From: Pseudomonas flavescens
Lineage (GTDB): Bacteria; Pseudomonadota; Gammaproteobacteria; Pseudomonadales; Pseudomonadaceae
Reading direction: 5' to 3'
Assembly (NCBI RefSeq): GCF_013408425.1
Contig: NZ_JACBYV010000001.1
Coordinates: 4,712,001 to 4,776,000 of the forward strand
DNA length: 64,000 nucleotides
Shown here: in pieces, positions 19,116 through 27,909 of the stretch
How the letters are laid out: each line of letters begins with the position of its first letter
How positions within the stretch are numbered: the stretch's first letter is position 1
The notes under the pieces: generated by a model
Seen by the model: only the letters and a program-made list of their open reading frames with translations
Told to the model about the DNA's origin: nothing
Databases searched by the model: none
Program-made: the position numbers and the translations under genes

Positions 19116-20357
19116 TCAGTGGCTGGCCGCCGTGGCGCCCATTTCGTTGACCTGCTGGAAGCGGCTGAAGCGATCCAGGCCGAACGGTGCGATCAGCTCC
19201 GGCACTTTGCCGCCGCTGGCGACCAGCTCGGCCATGGTCTTGCCGCAGATCGGCGTGGCCTTGAACCCCCAGGTTCCCCAGCCGGCATCCAGGTAGTAAC
19301 CGTCGATGGGCGACAGGCCCATGATCGGGCTGTAGTCCGGGGTCATGTCGGTGATGCCGGCCCACTGGCGCATCAGCTTGGCGTTGGCCATGAAGGGGAA
19401 CATTTCCACTGCCGAGGCCAGCAGGCTTTCCTTGAGGTCCAGGGTCGATCGGGTGTTGTACAGCGGGTAGGGGTCGGAACCTCCGCCAAAGACGATCTCG
19501 CCACGGCTGGTCTGCTGCACGTAGCAATGCAGGGCCGAGGAGCTCACCAGCGGATCGAGGAACGGCTTGAACGGCTGCGTGACCATCGCCTGCAGCGGAT
19601 AGGTGTGGATCGGCGCCTTGATATTCAGCTTGTTCATCAGCAGCGAGCTGGTACCGGCCACCGCCTGAACCACGCAGCCGCACTGAATGGTGCCGCGATT
19701 GGTCTTCACCGCGCGAATGCGCCCGGCCTCGACGACGAAGTCCTGTACCTCGGTGAGCTGGTGAATTTCCACCCCACGCTTGGCTGCGCCCTTGGCGTAG
19801 CCCCAGGCCACGGCGTCGTGGCGCGCGGTGCCGCCGTCGATGTGCCAGAGGCCGGCGAGCACCGGAATATGGCCGGGATCCAGATTCAGGCTCGGCACCA
19901 GCTCGCGGATCTGCTGGCGATCGATCATCTCGGTACGCCCGCCGAAGTGCTTGTTCACTTCGGCGCGCTGGCGGAACGCCCGCACGCTGGCGTCGGTGTG
20001 GGCCAGAGTGAGCTGGCCACGGCCGGAGTACATGATGTTGAAGTCGAACTCGTTGGAGAGGTTTTCGAACATCCGTACCGACTCGATGTAGAACTTCACA
20101 CCCTCGCTGGTCAGGTAGTTGGAGCGGATCACCGCGGTGTTGCGCGCGGTGTTGCCACCCCCCAGGTAGCCTTTCTCCAGCACCGCGATATTGCTGATGC
20201 CGTGGTACCGCGACAGGTAGTAGGCGGTGGCCAGGCCATGCCCGCCGGCGCCGATGATGACCACGTCGTAGGAGGACTTGAGTTCCTTCGGTGCGGGCAG
20301 GTCGACCTCGACGGGATACTCCGACGACAGGCCGTATTTGAGCAGCGAGAAAGGCAT
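19116..20357 (-). CDS. mgdA: N-methylglutamate dehydrogenase subunit A (sarcosine oxidase beta homologue)
   Basis: A 413-residue flavoprotein of the D-amino-acid-oxidase/SoxB family. The dinucleotide-binding motif VVIIGAGGHGLATAYYL lies at about residue 32. The GGTARHDAVAWGYA segment carries the histidine to which FMN is covalently attached in tetrameric sarcosine oxidases. A GWGTWGFKATP motif near the C-terminus completes the FAD site. ATG 20357 overlaps the folD stop by one base (TGATG). It should oxidise the N-methyl group of N-methylglutamate in the cytoplasm. By sequence alone it could be SoxB. The presence of all three N-methylglutamate synthase genes and gmaS next door favours MgdA. 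Confidence 0.86.
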   Translation of the reverse strand: MPFSLLKYGLSSEYPVEVDLPAPKELKSSYDVVIIGAGGHGLATAYYLSRYHGISNIAVLEKGYLGGGNTARNTAVIRSNYLTSEGVKFYIESVRMFENLSNEFDFNIMYSGRGQLTLAHTDASVRAFRQRAEVNKHFGGRTEMIDRQQIRELVPSLNLDPGHIPVLAGLWHIDGGTARHDAVAWGYAKGAAKRGVEIHQLTEVQDFVVEAGRIRAVKTNRGTIQCGCVVQAVAGTSSLLMNKLNIKAPIHTYPLQAMVTQPFKPFLDPLVSSSALHCYVQQTSRGEIVFGGGSDPYPLYNTRSTLDLKESLLASAVEMFPFMANAKLMRQWAGITDMTPDYSPIMGLSPIDGYYLDAGWGTWGFKATPICGKTMAELVASGGKVPELIAPFGLDRFSRFQQVNEMGATAASH

Positions 20358-21235
20358 CAGCGAGCCTCCTGAATGGCCTGGCCGGTCTGCTGACGGGCGG
20401 CGAGGACGGTGTTGTGCATCAACATGGCGATGGTCATGGGGCCGACTCCACCGGGTACCGGGGTGATGGCCGCGGCCACGGGCTGCACGGCAGCGAAATC
20501 CACATCCCCGACCAGGCGGCTTCTGCCGTTTTCTTCGATGCGGTTGATGCCGACGTCGATCACCACGGCTCCGGGCTTTATCCAGCTGGCGCCGATCATT
20601 CCCGGGCGGCCGACGGCGGCGATCACGATGTCGGCCTGGCTGCACAGCTTCTGCGGCTCGATGCTGCGCGAGTGCACCACGCTGACGCTGCAGTTGGCCG
20701 CCAGCAGCAGCGCGGCCATTGGCTTGCCGACGATGTTCGAGCGGCCGACCACCACGGCGTGCTTGCCGGAAAGGTCGCCCAGAGTGTCACGCAGCAGACG
20801 CATGCAGCCGGCTGGCGTGCAGGGTGTCAGCACCGGTCGGCCCTGGCTCAGGCCGCCAACGTTCTCGCTATGGAAACCGTCGACATCCTTGCCAGGGTCG
20901 ATGGCTTGCAGCACGCGCACTTCGTCGATGTGTGTCGGCAGTGGCAACTGCACCAGAATGCCGTGCACGGCCGGGTCGACGTTCAGCGCGCCGACCACGT
21001 CCAGCACCTCGGCGACACTGGCTTCGGCCGGCAGGCGATATTCGAGCGAGCGAATGCCGACTTCACCGGCGCGCAGCACCTTGTTGCGCACGTAGACGTG
21101 GCTGGCCGGATCGTCACCGACCAGCACCACGGCCAGCGCCGGCTCGATGCCCTGAGCGTGCAATTGCTCGACCTCTGCCTGTACGTCGGCGAGTACGCGG
21201 GCGGCCGCGGCCTTGCCGTCGATCAACGGGCTCAT
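20357..21235 (-). CDS. folD: Bifunctional methylene-THF dehydrogenase / methenyl-THF cyclohydrolase
   Basis: A 292-residue FolD of normal length. It oxidises 5,10-methylene-THF to methenyl-THF with NADP and hydrolyses it to 10-formyl-THF. Visible signatures: [14 protein letters not shown] (catalytic lysine), [37 protein letters not shown] (nucleotide-binding) and [10 protein letters not shown]. It overlaps purU by four bases (ATGA) and mgdA by one. It is therefore a dedicated copy for the methylene-THF made by MgdABCD; a housekeeping folD is expected elsewhere in the genome. Confidence 0.95.
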   Translation of the reverse strand: MSPLIDGKAAAARVLADVQAEVEQLHAQGIEPALAVVLVGDDPASHVYVRNKVLRAGEVGIRSLEYRLPAEASVAEVLDVVGALNVDPAVHGILVQLPLPTHIDEVRVLQAIDPGKDVDGFHSENVGGLSQGRPVLTPCTPAGCMRLLRDTLGDLSGKHAVVVGRSNIVGKPMAALLLAANCSVSVVHSRSIEPQKLCSQADIVIAAVGRPGMIGASWIKPGAVVIDVGINRIEENGRSRLVGDVDFAAVQPVAAAITPVPGGVGPMTIAMLMHNTVLAARQQTGQAIQEAR

Positions 21236-22098
21236 CGGAAGATCACCGTGCGGTCGCCATTGAGGAACACGCGGTGCTCGATGTGATATTTCACCGCTCG
21301 CGACAGCGCCACCGTTTCCGTATCGCGGCCAATGGCGACCAGGTCGTCAGGCCTCAGGGCGTGATCCACGCGCTGCACTTCCTGCTCGATGATCGGGCCC
21401 TCGTCGAGATCCGAGGTGACGTAGTGGGCGGTGGCGCCGATCAGCTTCACGCCGCGTTCGAACGCCTGGTGGTAAGGCTTGGCACCCTTGAAGCCGGGCA
21501 GGAAGGAGTGATGGATGTTGATCGCCCGGCCAGCCAGCTGCTTGCACAAATTGTTGGAAAGAATCTGCATGTAGCGCGCCAGCACCACCAGATCGGTGCC
21601 GGTTTCATCGACGATCTTCATCAGCTCGGCTTCCTGCCCGGTCTTGGTGTCCTTGGTCACCGGCAGGTAGATGAAGCGGATGCCCTCGCGCTCGGCCATG
21701 GGACGCAGGTCGAGGTGGTTGGAGACGATGGCGGTGATCTCCATGTTCAGCTCGCCCTTCTGGTGGCGATAGAGCAGGTCGGCCAGGCAATGATCGAACT
21801 TGCTGACCATCAGCAGCACGCGCATGGGTTTGCGGGTGCTGAACAGACCCCAGGTCATGTCGAAGGCGCCCGCCACCGCGGCAAAGCCTTCCTCGATCTT
21901 CGCCAGGTCATCGGTCACGCCGGTGTTGAAACGGAATACCGCGCGCATGAAGAAGGTGCTGCTGACCTCGTCGTCGAATTGCGACATCTCGCTGATGTAG
22001 CACTGATGTTCGGCGAGAAAGGACGCCACCGCGGCGACGATGCCCGACGTGGCCGGGCAACTGATCTTGATCACGTACTGATTCTGGGCGTGCTGCAT
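21232..22098 (-). CDS. purU: Formyltetrahydrofolate deformylase
   Basis: A 288-residue enzyme that hydrolyses 10-formyl-THF to formate and free THF. An N-terminal ACT domain (about residues 5-80, [20 protein letters not shown]) precedes a formyltransferase-like domain with [27 protein letters not shown] (catalytic His) and [19 protein letters not shown]. Length is normal. It is the first gene of purU-folD-mgdABCD, so the operon begins with the THF-recycling step. The upstream region is AT-rich and free of an obvious sigma-54 promoter. Confidence 0.95.
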   Translation of the reverse strand: MQHAQNQYVIKISCPATSGIVAAVASFLAEHQCYISEMSQFDDEVSSTFFMRAVFRFNTGVTDDLAKIEEGFAAVAGAFDMTWGLFSTRKPMRVLLMVSKFDHCLADLLYRHQKGELNMEITAIVSNHLDLRPMAEREGIRFIYLPVTKDTKTGQEAELMKIVDETGTDLVVLARYMQILSNNLCKQLAGRAINIHHSFLPGFKGAKPYHQAFERGVKLIGATAHYVTSDLDEGPIIEQEVQRVDHALRPDDLVAIGRDTETVALSRAVKYHIEHRVFLNGDRTVIFR

Positions 22099-22236
22099 GT
22101 CGGATCCTCTGAAGGGGCGGCGGCAGGGAATTCTTCATGGGTGAATGCGCGGTTCGTCTGTGAAAATATTTTCTTGTGACGAATCTAATTTTCTTGATGG
22201 TGATTTTTATAAGCGAATGTTTTGTTCGTGTCCATG

Positions 22237-22265
22237 CCTGTGGGGAATTTATTTATCCCCACAGG
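22237..22265. repeat. Perfect inverted repeat upstream of purU
   Basis: Two perfect 10-base arms, CCTGTGGGGA (22237-22246) and TCCCCACAGG (22256-22265), around an AT-only 9-base centre. It stands about 140 bases upstream of purU. No T-run follows on either strand, so an operator or transcript-end hairpin are both possible. It does not match the REPIN that follows at 22455. Confidence 0.6.
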
Positions 22266-22454
22266 AATTTATAGGATGTGGTCGCGAGGATAATGGCGAG
22301 GACGTCATCGCCGTTCCCGGCGGCAGTCCGCAGCCAGGTCGCGGGTTCGTCTCTGAGGCGAGAAAACGGAAAGAGGTATGACGCCACCAGCCAGCTCTGT
22401 TCGACCTGGAGGGCGCGCTGTAAGAAGGGCGTTGAGTGCGACGTGAGCTGTTTA

Positions 22455-22572
22455 AAGGCGATAGCGGACCTTCGGTTTGGTGGGCTGAAGCCCACCCTAC
22501 AGCCGCGCATCTAGCCGTAGGGTGGGCTTTAGCCCACCAATTGTCCCCCGACTACGAAAGGCTGCTATCGCC
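22455..22572. repeat. REPIN-type 118-bp element, copy 1
   Basis: A 118-base element bounded by 9-base inverted ends (GGCGATAGC ... GCTATCGCC) and holding two hairpins, GGTGGGCT-ga-AGCCCACC and GGTGGGCT-tt-AGCCCACC. A copy that looks identical over all 118 bases lies at 57707-57824. Such doublet palindromes are non-autonomous REP elements mobilised by RAYT transposases. No RAYT gene is in the window. It lies between the XRE gene end and the purU promoter. Confidence 0.85.
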
Positions 22573-22598
22573 ACATAGCCGCCGAATGAACCCGGCCT

Positions 22599-23198
22599 TC
22601 ACTCCTTGCCGTAGTTCATGATCGACAGCAGGCGGATCGGCACCTGCACCAGCTGTTCCGGGCCGTGGGGAACTTCAGCGTCGAAGGTCAGGCTGTCGCC
22701 GGCCTGCATGGGGTAGAGCTGGTTGCCGTGGCGATAGACCAGTTCACCTTCGAGCAGGTGCAGGAACTCGGTGCCCGGGTGAGAGAAGGTGGGAAACTCC
22801 TCGCTGGCATCGTCCATGCTGACCATATAGGCCTCGAAGCTCTTCTTCGGCCCGCGGGTATGGTTCAGCAGGTGGTAGGTGTGACCTTTCTCGGTACCAC
22901 GACGCACTACTTCCAGGCCTTCGTCGGCCTTCACCAGCAGCGCGCCGCTGCCCTGCTGGTCGTATTGGCTGAACAGTTTGGACATCGGCATGCCCAGCAC
23001 ATCGCACAGTCGACTCAGGGTATCGAGGCTGGTGGATACCTGAGCGTTCTCGATCTTGCTGAGCATGCCCTGGCTGATGCCGGCGATGCGCGCGACTTCG
23101 GCGATCTTCAGTTCCTGAGCCTGGCGCTGACGGCGGATCTGCATGCCGAGGTATTGCTCCAGTTTCAGACGGGGCGGCGTTTCTGTTGATTTGCTCAT
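22599..23198 (-). CDS. XRE-cupin transcriptional regulator
   Basis: A 199-residue regulator with a Cro/C1-type HTH at about residues 17-72 (GMQIRRQRQAQELKIAEVARIAGISQGMLSKIENAQVSTSLDTL) and a C-terminal cupin domain at about 125-195 (HPGTEFLHLLEGELVYRHGNQLYPMQAGDSLTFDAEVPHGPEQL). The architecture is that of PuuR-type regulators that sense small metabolites in amine and amino-acid catabolism. ATG 23198 fits the start of homology, although no clear ribosome-binding site is seen. It is divergent from gmaS and shares with it the promoter region, which contains related AT-rich motifs, so control of gmaS-mgsABC and of its own gene is likely. The effector is unknown. Confidence 0.87.
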   Translation of the reverse strand: MSKSTETPPRLKLEQYLGMQIRRQRQAQELKIAEVARIAGISQGMLSKIENAQVSTSLDTLSRLCDVLGMPMSKLFSQYDQQGSGALLVKADEGLEVVRRGTEKGHTYHLLNHTRGPKKSFEAYMVSMDDASEEFPTFSHPGTEFLHLLEGELVYRHGNQLYPMQAGDSLTFDAEVPHGPEQLVQVPIRLLSIMNYGKE

Positions 23199-23206
23199 GC
23201 AGGGCC

Positions 23207-23226
23207 ATTTTCTAATTATGAATAAT
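23207..23226. promoter_or_regulatory. Putative XRE operator copy at its own leader
   Basis: The stretch ATTTTCTAAT followed by TATGAATAAT is closely similar to ATTTCCTAAT-CG-GAATAAT at 23401-23419 in front of gmaS. Two related AT-rich motifs in one divergent promoter region, one beside the regulator start and one beside the target, suggest autoregulation. Binding has not been shown. Confidence 0.4.
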
Positions 23227-23251
23227 AAATTCGCACCAGGAATGATCAGGC

Positions 23252-23268
23252 TGCTTCGCAACGGTGCA
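23252..23268. promoter_or_regulatory. NtrC-like binding site upstream of gmaS
   Basis: TGCTTCGCAACGGTGCA matches the NtrC dyad TGCACY-N5-RGTGCA at all but two positions. It is centred about 110 bases upstream of the sigma-54 promoter of gmaS, the usual distance for an enhancer. Confidence 0.5.
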
Positions 23269-23366
23269 CGCCGGGCGGTGTGAGATTCCTGCTATGAAAG
23301 CATTTTTCCTCTGTGGATAGAAGAAAACCCGCACGGCAGCTGGGTCGCGCGTGATGTGCTCAAGAT

Positions 23367-23382
23367 TGGCAAGTTGATTGCA
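23367..23382 (+). promoter_or_regulatory. Sigma-54 promoter of gmaS-mgsABC
   Basis: TGGCAAGTTGATTGCA has the required GG-N10-GC spacing and a near-consensus -24/-12 sequence (TGGCA and TTGCA). Transcription would begin near 23394, about 47 bases before the ATG. The imperfect palindrome at 23388-23410 would overlap the start site. Confidence 0.75.
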
Positions 23383-23387
23383 TTCTT

Positions 23388-23410
23388 ATTGGGAAAGTTA
23401 ATTTCCTAAT
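23388..23410. promoter_or_regulatory. Imperfect palindrome at the gmaS transcription start
   Basis: ATTGGGAAA and TTTCCTAAT flank a short centre, forming a 23-base imperfect dyad placed just downstream of the sigma-54 promoter. A repressor bound here would block initiation. The divergent XRE-cupin protein is the natural candidate. Confidence 0.45.
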
Positions 23411-23440
23411 CGGAATAATCATAGAGTCGACAGGAGGCAC

Positions 23441-24778
23441 ATGATGTTGCCAAGTGAAACCCAGCAGATCATCGAGAAACATGCGATCAAGTATGTGCTT
23501 GCCCAGTTCGTGGATATCCACGGCTCGGCCAAGACCAAGTCGGTGCCGGTGTCGGGCCTCGAAGCGGTGGCGGAAGCTGGGGCAGGGTTCGCTGGCTTCG
23601 CCATCTGCGGCATGGGTATGGAGCCCCATGGGCCTGACTTCATGGCCAAAGGCGACCTGTCGACCTTGATTCCCGTGCCGTGGCAGCCGGGTTACGGCCG
23701 GGTGGTGTGCATCGGGCACGTCGATGGCGAGCCCTGGCCTTACGACAGCCGCTATGTTCTGCAGCAGCAGGTGGAGCGCCTCGAGGCGCGCGGCTGGACG
23801 CTCAATACCGGCCTGGAACCCGAGTTCAACCTGATGCGCCGTGACGCCAACGGCACCCTGCAGTTGGTCGACGCCAGCGATAACCTCGACAAGCCATGCT
23901 ACGACTACAAAGGCTTGTCGCGCTCTCGCGAGTTTCTGGAAAAGCTGACGGAGGCGCTGCAGCCGGTCGGCTTCGACATCTATCAGATCGACCACGAAGA
24001 CGCCAACGGCCAGTTCGAGATCAATTACACCTACAGCGACGCCATGGAGTCGGCTGACCGCTTCACCTTCTTCCGCATGGCGGCCGGCGAAATCGCCAAC
24101 GATCTGGGCATGATCTGCTCGTTCATGCCCAAACCGGATCCGAAGCGCGCGGGCAACGGCATGCACTTCCACCTTTCCATCGCCAGTGCCGAGAGCAAGA
24201 ACCTGTTCTTCGATGCCAGCGACAAGAACGGCATGGGCCTGTCGAAACTCGCTTATCACTTCGCCGCCGGCTTGCTGGCTCACGGCCCGGCGCTGTGCGC
24301 CTTCGCCGCGCCGACGGTGAATTCCTACAAACGTCTGGTGGTCGGCAACTCGTTGTCCGGCGCCACCTGGGCGCCGGCCTTCATCGCCTTTGGTGCCAAC
24401 AACCGCTCGGCGATGGTGCGTGTGCCCTATGGTCGCCTGGAATTCCGCCTGCCGGATGCCGGCTGCAATCCTTATCTGGTCAGCGCCGCGATCATCGCTG
24501 CCGGGCTGGACGGTATCGACCGGCAACTGATGCCCGATCAGATCTGTAACGAAAACCTCTACTCGCTCGGCCTGGAAGCCATTGCCGCGAGAGGCATCAA
24601 GACCCTGCCGCAGTCGCTCAAGGAAGCCTGCGATGCGCTGGAGGCCGACCCGCTGTTTGCCGAAGTCATGGGCAAGGAGATCGTCGGTGAGTTCATCAAG
24701 CTCAAGCGCATGGAGTGGGTGGAATACAGCCGCCACGTCTCCGACTGGGAGATCAAGCGCTACACCGAATTCTTCTGA
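23441..24778 (+). CDS. gmaS: Gamma-glutamylmethylamide synthetase (glutamine synthetase-like)
   Basis: A 445-residue glutamine-synthetase-family enzyme that joins methylamine to the gamma-carboxyl of glutamate using ATP. GS landmarks are visible: an N-terminal beta-grasp, [10 protein letters not shown] (metal site), [29 protein letters not shown] and [32 protein letters not shown] lies three bases before the ATG at 23441 and six before a second ATG at 23444, so translation probably starts at the second. True glutamine synthetase is the alternative, but GmaS is favoured by the immediate mgsABC neighbours and the mgd operon. It is probably driven by the sigma-54 promoter upstream and by the XRE-cupin regulator. 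Confidence 0.9.
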   Translation: MMLPSETQQIIEKHAIKYVLAQFVDIHGSAKTKSVPVSGLEAVAEAGAGFAGFAICGMGMEPHGPDFMAKGDLSTLIPVPWQPGYGRVVCIGHVDGEPWPYDSRYVLQQQVERLEARGWTLNTGLEPEFNLMRRDANGTLQLVDASDNLDKPCYDYKGLSRSREFLEKLTEALQPVGFDIYQIDHEDANGQFEINYTYSDAMESADRFTFFRMAAGEIANDLGMICSFMPKPDPKRAGNGMHFHLSIASAESKNLFFDASDKNGMGLSKLAYHFAAGLLAHGPALCAFAAPTVNSYKRLVVGNSLSGATWAPAFIAFGANNRSAMVRVPYGRLEFRLPDAGCNPYLVSAAIIAAGLDGIDRQLMPDQICNENLYSLGLEAIAARGIKTLPQSLKEACDALEADPLFAEVMGKEIVGEFIKLKRMEWVEYSRHVSDWEIKRYTEFF

Positions 24779-24850
24779 TCCGACCTTCTCTTCAACCGTT
24801 TCCGGCGCCCGTCCGTGGGTAGGGCGCCTTCTGCCCAGGAGTTTTTAGCT

Positions 24851-25756
24851 ATGTGTGGAATCGTGGGGCTTTACCTGAAAAATCCGCAGCTGGAAGCGCA
24901 GCTCGGCAAGCTGTTCGAACCGATGCTCGAGGCCATGACCGACCGCGGCCCGGACAGCGCCGGCTTCGCCATCTATGGCGATGAAGTGGCCGATGGCTGG
25001 GTCAAGCTGACCCTGCAGGCCACCACGGAGGGCTACGACTTCACCGCCCTGGTGAGCGCCGTGAAGGAAAAGCTCGGTGCCGAGCTGGACTGGTTTCAGA
25101 ACGCCAGCGCCATCGTGCTCAAGATCAAGGCCGAAGAAGCCACCGTACGCGCTGTGTTGAACGAGCTGGCGCCGACCGTGCGCATCATGAGTGCCGGGCA
25201 GAGCATCGAGATCCTCAAGGGCATGGGCTTGCCCAGAGAAATTTCCGAGCGCTTCGGCCTGGCTTCGATGAAGGGCAGCCACATCATCGGCCACACCCGC
25301 ATGGCCACCGAAAGTGCCGTGACCATGGAGGGCAGCCACCCGTTCTCGACCGGTGCCGACCTGTGCCTGGTGCATAACGGCTCGCTGTCCAACCACTTCC
25401 GCCTGCGTCAGGAACTGCGCCGCGAAGGCATTCATTTCGAAACCGAGAACGATACCGAGGTCGCTGCCGGTTACCTGGCCTGGCGTCTGCAGCAGGGTGA
25501 CTCCCTGAAACAGGCCCTGGACAACTCACTGGAGGCCCTCGACGGCTTCTTCACCTTCGCCATCGGCACCCGCAACGGCTTTGCGGTGATCCGCGACCCG
25601 ATCGCCTGCAAGCCGGCGATCCTCGCCGAGACCGATGACTACGTCGCCATGGCCTCCGAATACCAGGCGCTGTCCAGCCTGCCGGGTATCGACAAGGCCA
25701 GGGTCTGGGAACCGGTTCCCGCCACTATGTACATCTGGGAACGCGAGTCGGCCTAA
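24851..25756 (+). CDS. mgsA: N-methylglutamate synthase subunit A (class II glutamine amidotransferase-like)
   Basis: A 301-residue Ntn-hydrolase domain protein homologous to the amidotransferase part of glutamate synthase. The start is fixed at ATG 24851 because the protein must begin MCGIVG, with Cys2 becoming the catalytic N-terminal nucleophile; AGGAG lies upstream. GHTRMATES, DLCLVHNGSLSNH and ENDTEVAAGYLAW are the usual substrate-site motifs. In the N-methylglutamate pathway it hydrolyses gamma-glutamylmethylamide and channels methylamine to subunit C. It is co-transcribed with mgsB (12-base gap) and mgsC (14-base gap). Confidence 0.9.
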   Translation: MCGIVGLYLKNPQLEAQLGKLFEPMLEAMTDRGPDSAGFAIYGDEVADGWVKLTLQATTEGYDFTALVSAVKEKLGAELDWFQNASAIVLKIKAEEATVRAVLNELAPTVRIMSAGQSIEILKGMGLPREISERFGLASMKGSHIIGHTRMATESAVTMEGSHPFSTGADLCLVHNGSLSNHFRLRQELRREGIHFETENDTEVAAGYLAWRLQQGDSLKQALDNSLEALDGFFTFAIGTRNGFAVIRDPIACKPAILAETDDYVAMASEYQALSSLPGIDKARVWEPVPATMYIWERESA

Positions 25757-25768
25757 GGAGCACGCAGC

Positions 25769-26452
25769 ATGAAAACCATCGATCTATCCGTAGCAACCGT
25801 GCGTGACCTCAACCAGGCGCTGCATGACCAGGTCAACAATGTGCAGGACCGCGAGTGGGTGGTCACCCACGCCAATGGCGCGCATAACCTCGCCGTCGGC
25901 GTCAACGAAGCGGTGTCCATCGATATCCAGGGGCATGCCGGCTACTACTGCGCGGGCATGAACCAGAAAGCCTCGATCACCGTACACGGCAACGTCGGTG
26001 TGGGCTGCGCCGAGAACATGATGAGCGGCTATGTACGTGTCAAAGGCAGCGCTTCCCAGGCCGCCGGTGCGACGGCTCATGGCGGCCTGCTGGTGATCGA
26101 GGGCGATGCCGGCGCACGTTGCGGCATTTCCATGAAGGGCATCGACATCGTGGTCGGCGGCAGCATTGGCCACATGAGCTGCTTCATGGGCCAGGCCGGG
26201 CGCTTGGTCGTATGTGGTGATGCTGGCGATGCGCTGGGCGATTCGTTGTACGAGACCAAGATTTTCGTCAAAGGCAGCGTGGAATCGCTGGGCTCCGACT
26301 GCATCGAGAAAGAGATGCGCCCGGAGCACCTGGAAGAGCTGCAAGCGCTGCTCAATCGCGCCGGCTTCAAGGAAAACGCCGCCGATTTCAAACGCTACGG
26401 CTCGGCTCGCCAGCTGTACAACTTCAAAGTCGATAACGCCAGCGCGTACTGA
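25769..26452 (+). CDS. mgsB: N-methylglutamate synthase subunit B (GltB C-terminal GXGXG domain)
   Basis: A 227-residue protein matching the right-handed beta-helix GXGXG domain of the glutamate synthase large subunit. Repeated glycine-rich turns are visible (GHAGYYCAGMNQKASITVHGNVGVGCAENMMSGYVRVKG; AGATAHGGLLVIEGDAGARCGISMKGID; GSIGHMSCFMGQAGRLVVCGDAGDALG). This domain links the amidotransferase and FMN sites in glutamate synthase and is encoded separately here. It has no known independent activity. Confidence 0.9.
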   Translation: MKTIDLSVATVRDLNQALHDQVNNVQDREWVVTHANGAHNLAVGVNEAVSIDIQGHAGYYCAGMNQKASITVHGNVGVGCAENMMSGYVRVKGSASQAAGATAHGGLLVIEGDAGARCGISMKGIDIVVGGSIGHMSCFMGQAGRLVVCGDAGDALGDSLYETKIFVKGSVESLGSDCIEKEMRPEHLEELQALLNRAGFKENAADFKRYGSARQLYNFKVDNASAY

Positions 26453-26466
26453 TCAGGAGCCTCATC

Positions 26467-27789
26467 ATGAGCGATAAACAACCCCCCGTGCTGCGCGAGT
26501 CGGCCACCTTCGATCGTCTGACCATCCAGGAAATCCAGCGCGCCGCCGAAACCGGTATCTACGACATTCGCGGTGGTGGTACCAAGCGCAAGCTGCCGCA
26601 CTTCGACGACCTGCTGCTGCTCGGCGCCAGCGTGTCGCGCTACCCGCTGGAGGGTTACCGCGAGAAGTGCGGCACCGACGTCATTCTCGGCAACCGTTTC
26701 GCCAAGAAGCCGCTGCACCTGAAGATTCCGGTAACCATCGCCGGCATGAGCTTCGGCGCGCTGTCGGCCAATGCCAAGGAAGCCCTGGGCCGTGGCGCCA
26801 GTATCGCCGGTACCAGCACCACCACCGGCGACGGCGGCATGACGCCGGAAGAGCGCGGCCAGTCCCAGCATCTGGTCTATCAGTACCTGCCGTCGCGCTA
26901 CGGCATGAACCCCGACGACCTGCGCAAGGCCGACGCCATCGAGATCGTCCTCGGCCAGGGTGCCAAGCCCGGCGGCGGCGGCATGTTGCTCGGCATGAAG
27001 GTCACCGAGCGCGTGGCGGGCATGCGTACCCTGCCGATTGGCGTGGACCAGCGCAGCGCCTGTCGCCACCCCGACTGGACGGGGCCGGACGACCTGGCGA
27101 TCAAGATCGCCGAGTTGCGTGAAATCACCGACTGGGAAAAACCCATCTACGTGAAGATCGGTGCCAGCCGCCCTTACTACGACGTCAAGCTGGCGGTGAA
27201 GGCCGGTGCTGACGTGATCGTCCTCGACGGCATGCAGGGGGGCACCGCAGCGACTCAGGAAGTGTTCATCGAGCACGTCGGTATCCCGATTCTGCCGGCC
27301 ATTCCGCAAGCCGTGCAGGCGCTGCAGGAAATGGGCATGCACCGCAAGGTTCAACTGATCGTCTCTGGCGGCATCCGCAACGGTGCCGACGTGGCCAAGG
27401 CCATGGCACTGGGCGCCGATGCCGTGGCCATCGGGACGGCAGCGCTGATCGCGTTGGGCGACAACCACCCACGCCTGGACGAGGAGCTGAAGAAGATCGG
27501 TTCAGCCGCCGGTTTCTACGATGACTGGCAGAACGGCCGCGACCCGGCCGGTATCACCACCCAGGATCCGGAATTGTCCAAGCGCCTCGATCCGGTCGAA
27601 GGTGGCCGCCGCCTGGCCAATTACTTGCGTGTGCTGGTGCTGGAAGCCCAGACCATGGCCCGTGCCTGTGGCAAGTCGCACCTGCACAACCTCGATCCCG
27701 AGGACCTGGTGGCGCTGACCGTGGAGTCCGCAGCCATGGCACGGGTGCCGCTGGCTGGCACCAGCTGGGTGCCTGGGCAGGGTTACTGA
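26467..27789 (+). CDS. mgsC: N-methylglutamate synthase subunit C (glutamate synthase FMN domain)
   Basis: A 440-residue FMN-dependent TIM-barrel protein related to the synthase domain of GltB. Conserved parts include IAGMSFGALSANAKEALGRGASIAGTSTTTGDGGM, QGAKPGGGGML, YVKIGASRPYYDVKLAVKAGADVIVLDGMQGGTAATQ, LIVSGGIRNGADVAKAMALGADAVAIGTAALIALG and a late cysteine (ARACGKSHLHNLDPEDLVAL). It should form N-methylglutamate from methylamine and 2-oxoglutarate. It is the last gene of the operon and is followed by a strong hairpin. Archaeal-type glutamate synthase is the alternative, and context favours MgsC. Confidence 0.9.
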   Translation: MSDKQPPVLRESATFDRLTIQEIQRAAETGIYDIRGGGTKRKLPHFDDLLLLGASVSRYPLEGYREKCGTDVILGNRFAKKPLHLKIPVTIAGMSFGALSANAKEALGRGASIAGTSTTTGDGGMTPEERGQSQHLVYQYLPSRYGMNPDDLRKADAIEIVLGQGAKPGGGGMLLGMKVTERVAGMRTLPIGVDQRSACRHPDWTGPDDLAIKIAELREITDWEKPIYVKIGASRPYYDVKLAVKAGADVIVLDGMQGGTAATQEVFIEHVGIPILPAIPQAVQALQEMGMHRKVQLIVSGGIRNGADVAKAMALGADAVAIGTAALIALGDNHPRLDEELKKIGSAAGFYDDWQNGRDPAGITTQDPELSKRLDPVEGGRRLANYLRVLVLEAQTMARACGKSHLHNLDPEDLVALTVESAAMARVPLAGTSWVPGQGY

Positions 27790-27800
27790 TAGCATCCGTC

Positions 27801-27830
27801 GGCCGGCCTCTCTCTGGGGGGCCGGCTTTC
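27801..27830 (+). terminator. Terminator after mgsC
   Basis: A 7-base GC stem, GCCGGCC (27802-27808) with GGCCGGC (27820-27826), followed by a short pyrimidine run, 12 bases after the mgsC stop. Confidence 0.7.
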
Positions 27831-27838
27831 CTCAGGCT

Positions 27839-27878
27839 GTGTGAAAAACTCCGCGTTCGACCGGCCGGTTTTTCACAC
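27839..27878. repeat. Inverted repeat between mgsC and the SMR gene
   Basis: Perfect 11-base arms GTGTGAAAAAC and GTTTTTCACAC around an 18-base GC-rich loop. It could be a second terminator or an operator for the SMR gene that starts 31 bases later. Confidence 0.55.
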
Positions 27879-27909
27879 GGCCTGTTTCGCGTAGTGGAAG
27901 GGAATTCGA

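Noticed and set aside
19116..20645. Longer mgdA frame starting at 20645
   Set aside because: The extra N-terminus overlaps folD and reads as Arg/Gly-rich shadow; ATG 20357 gives the correct flavoprotein start.
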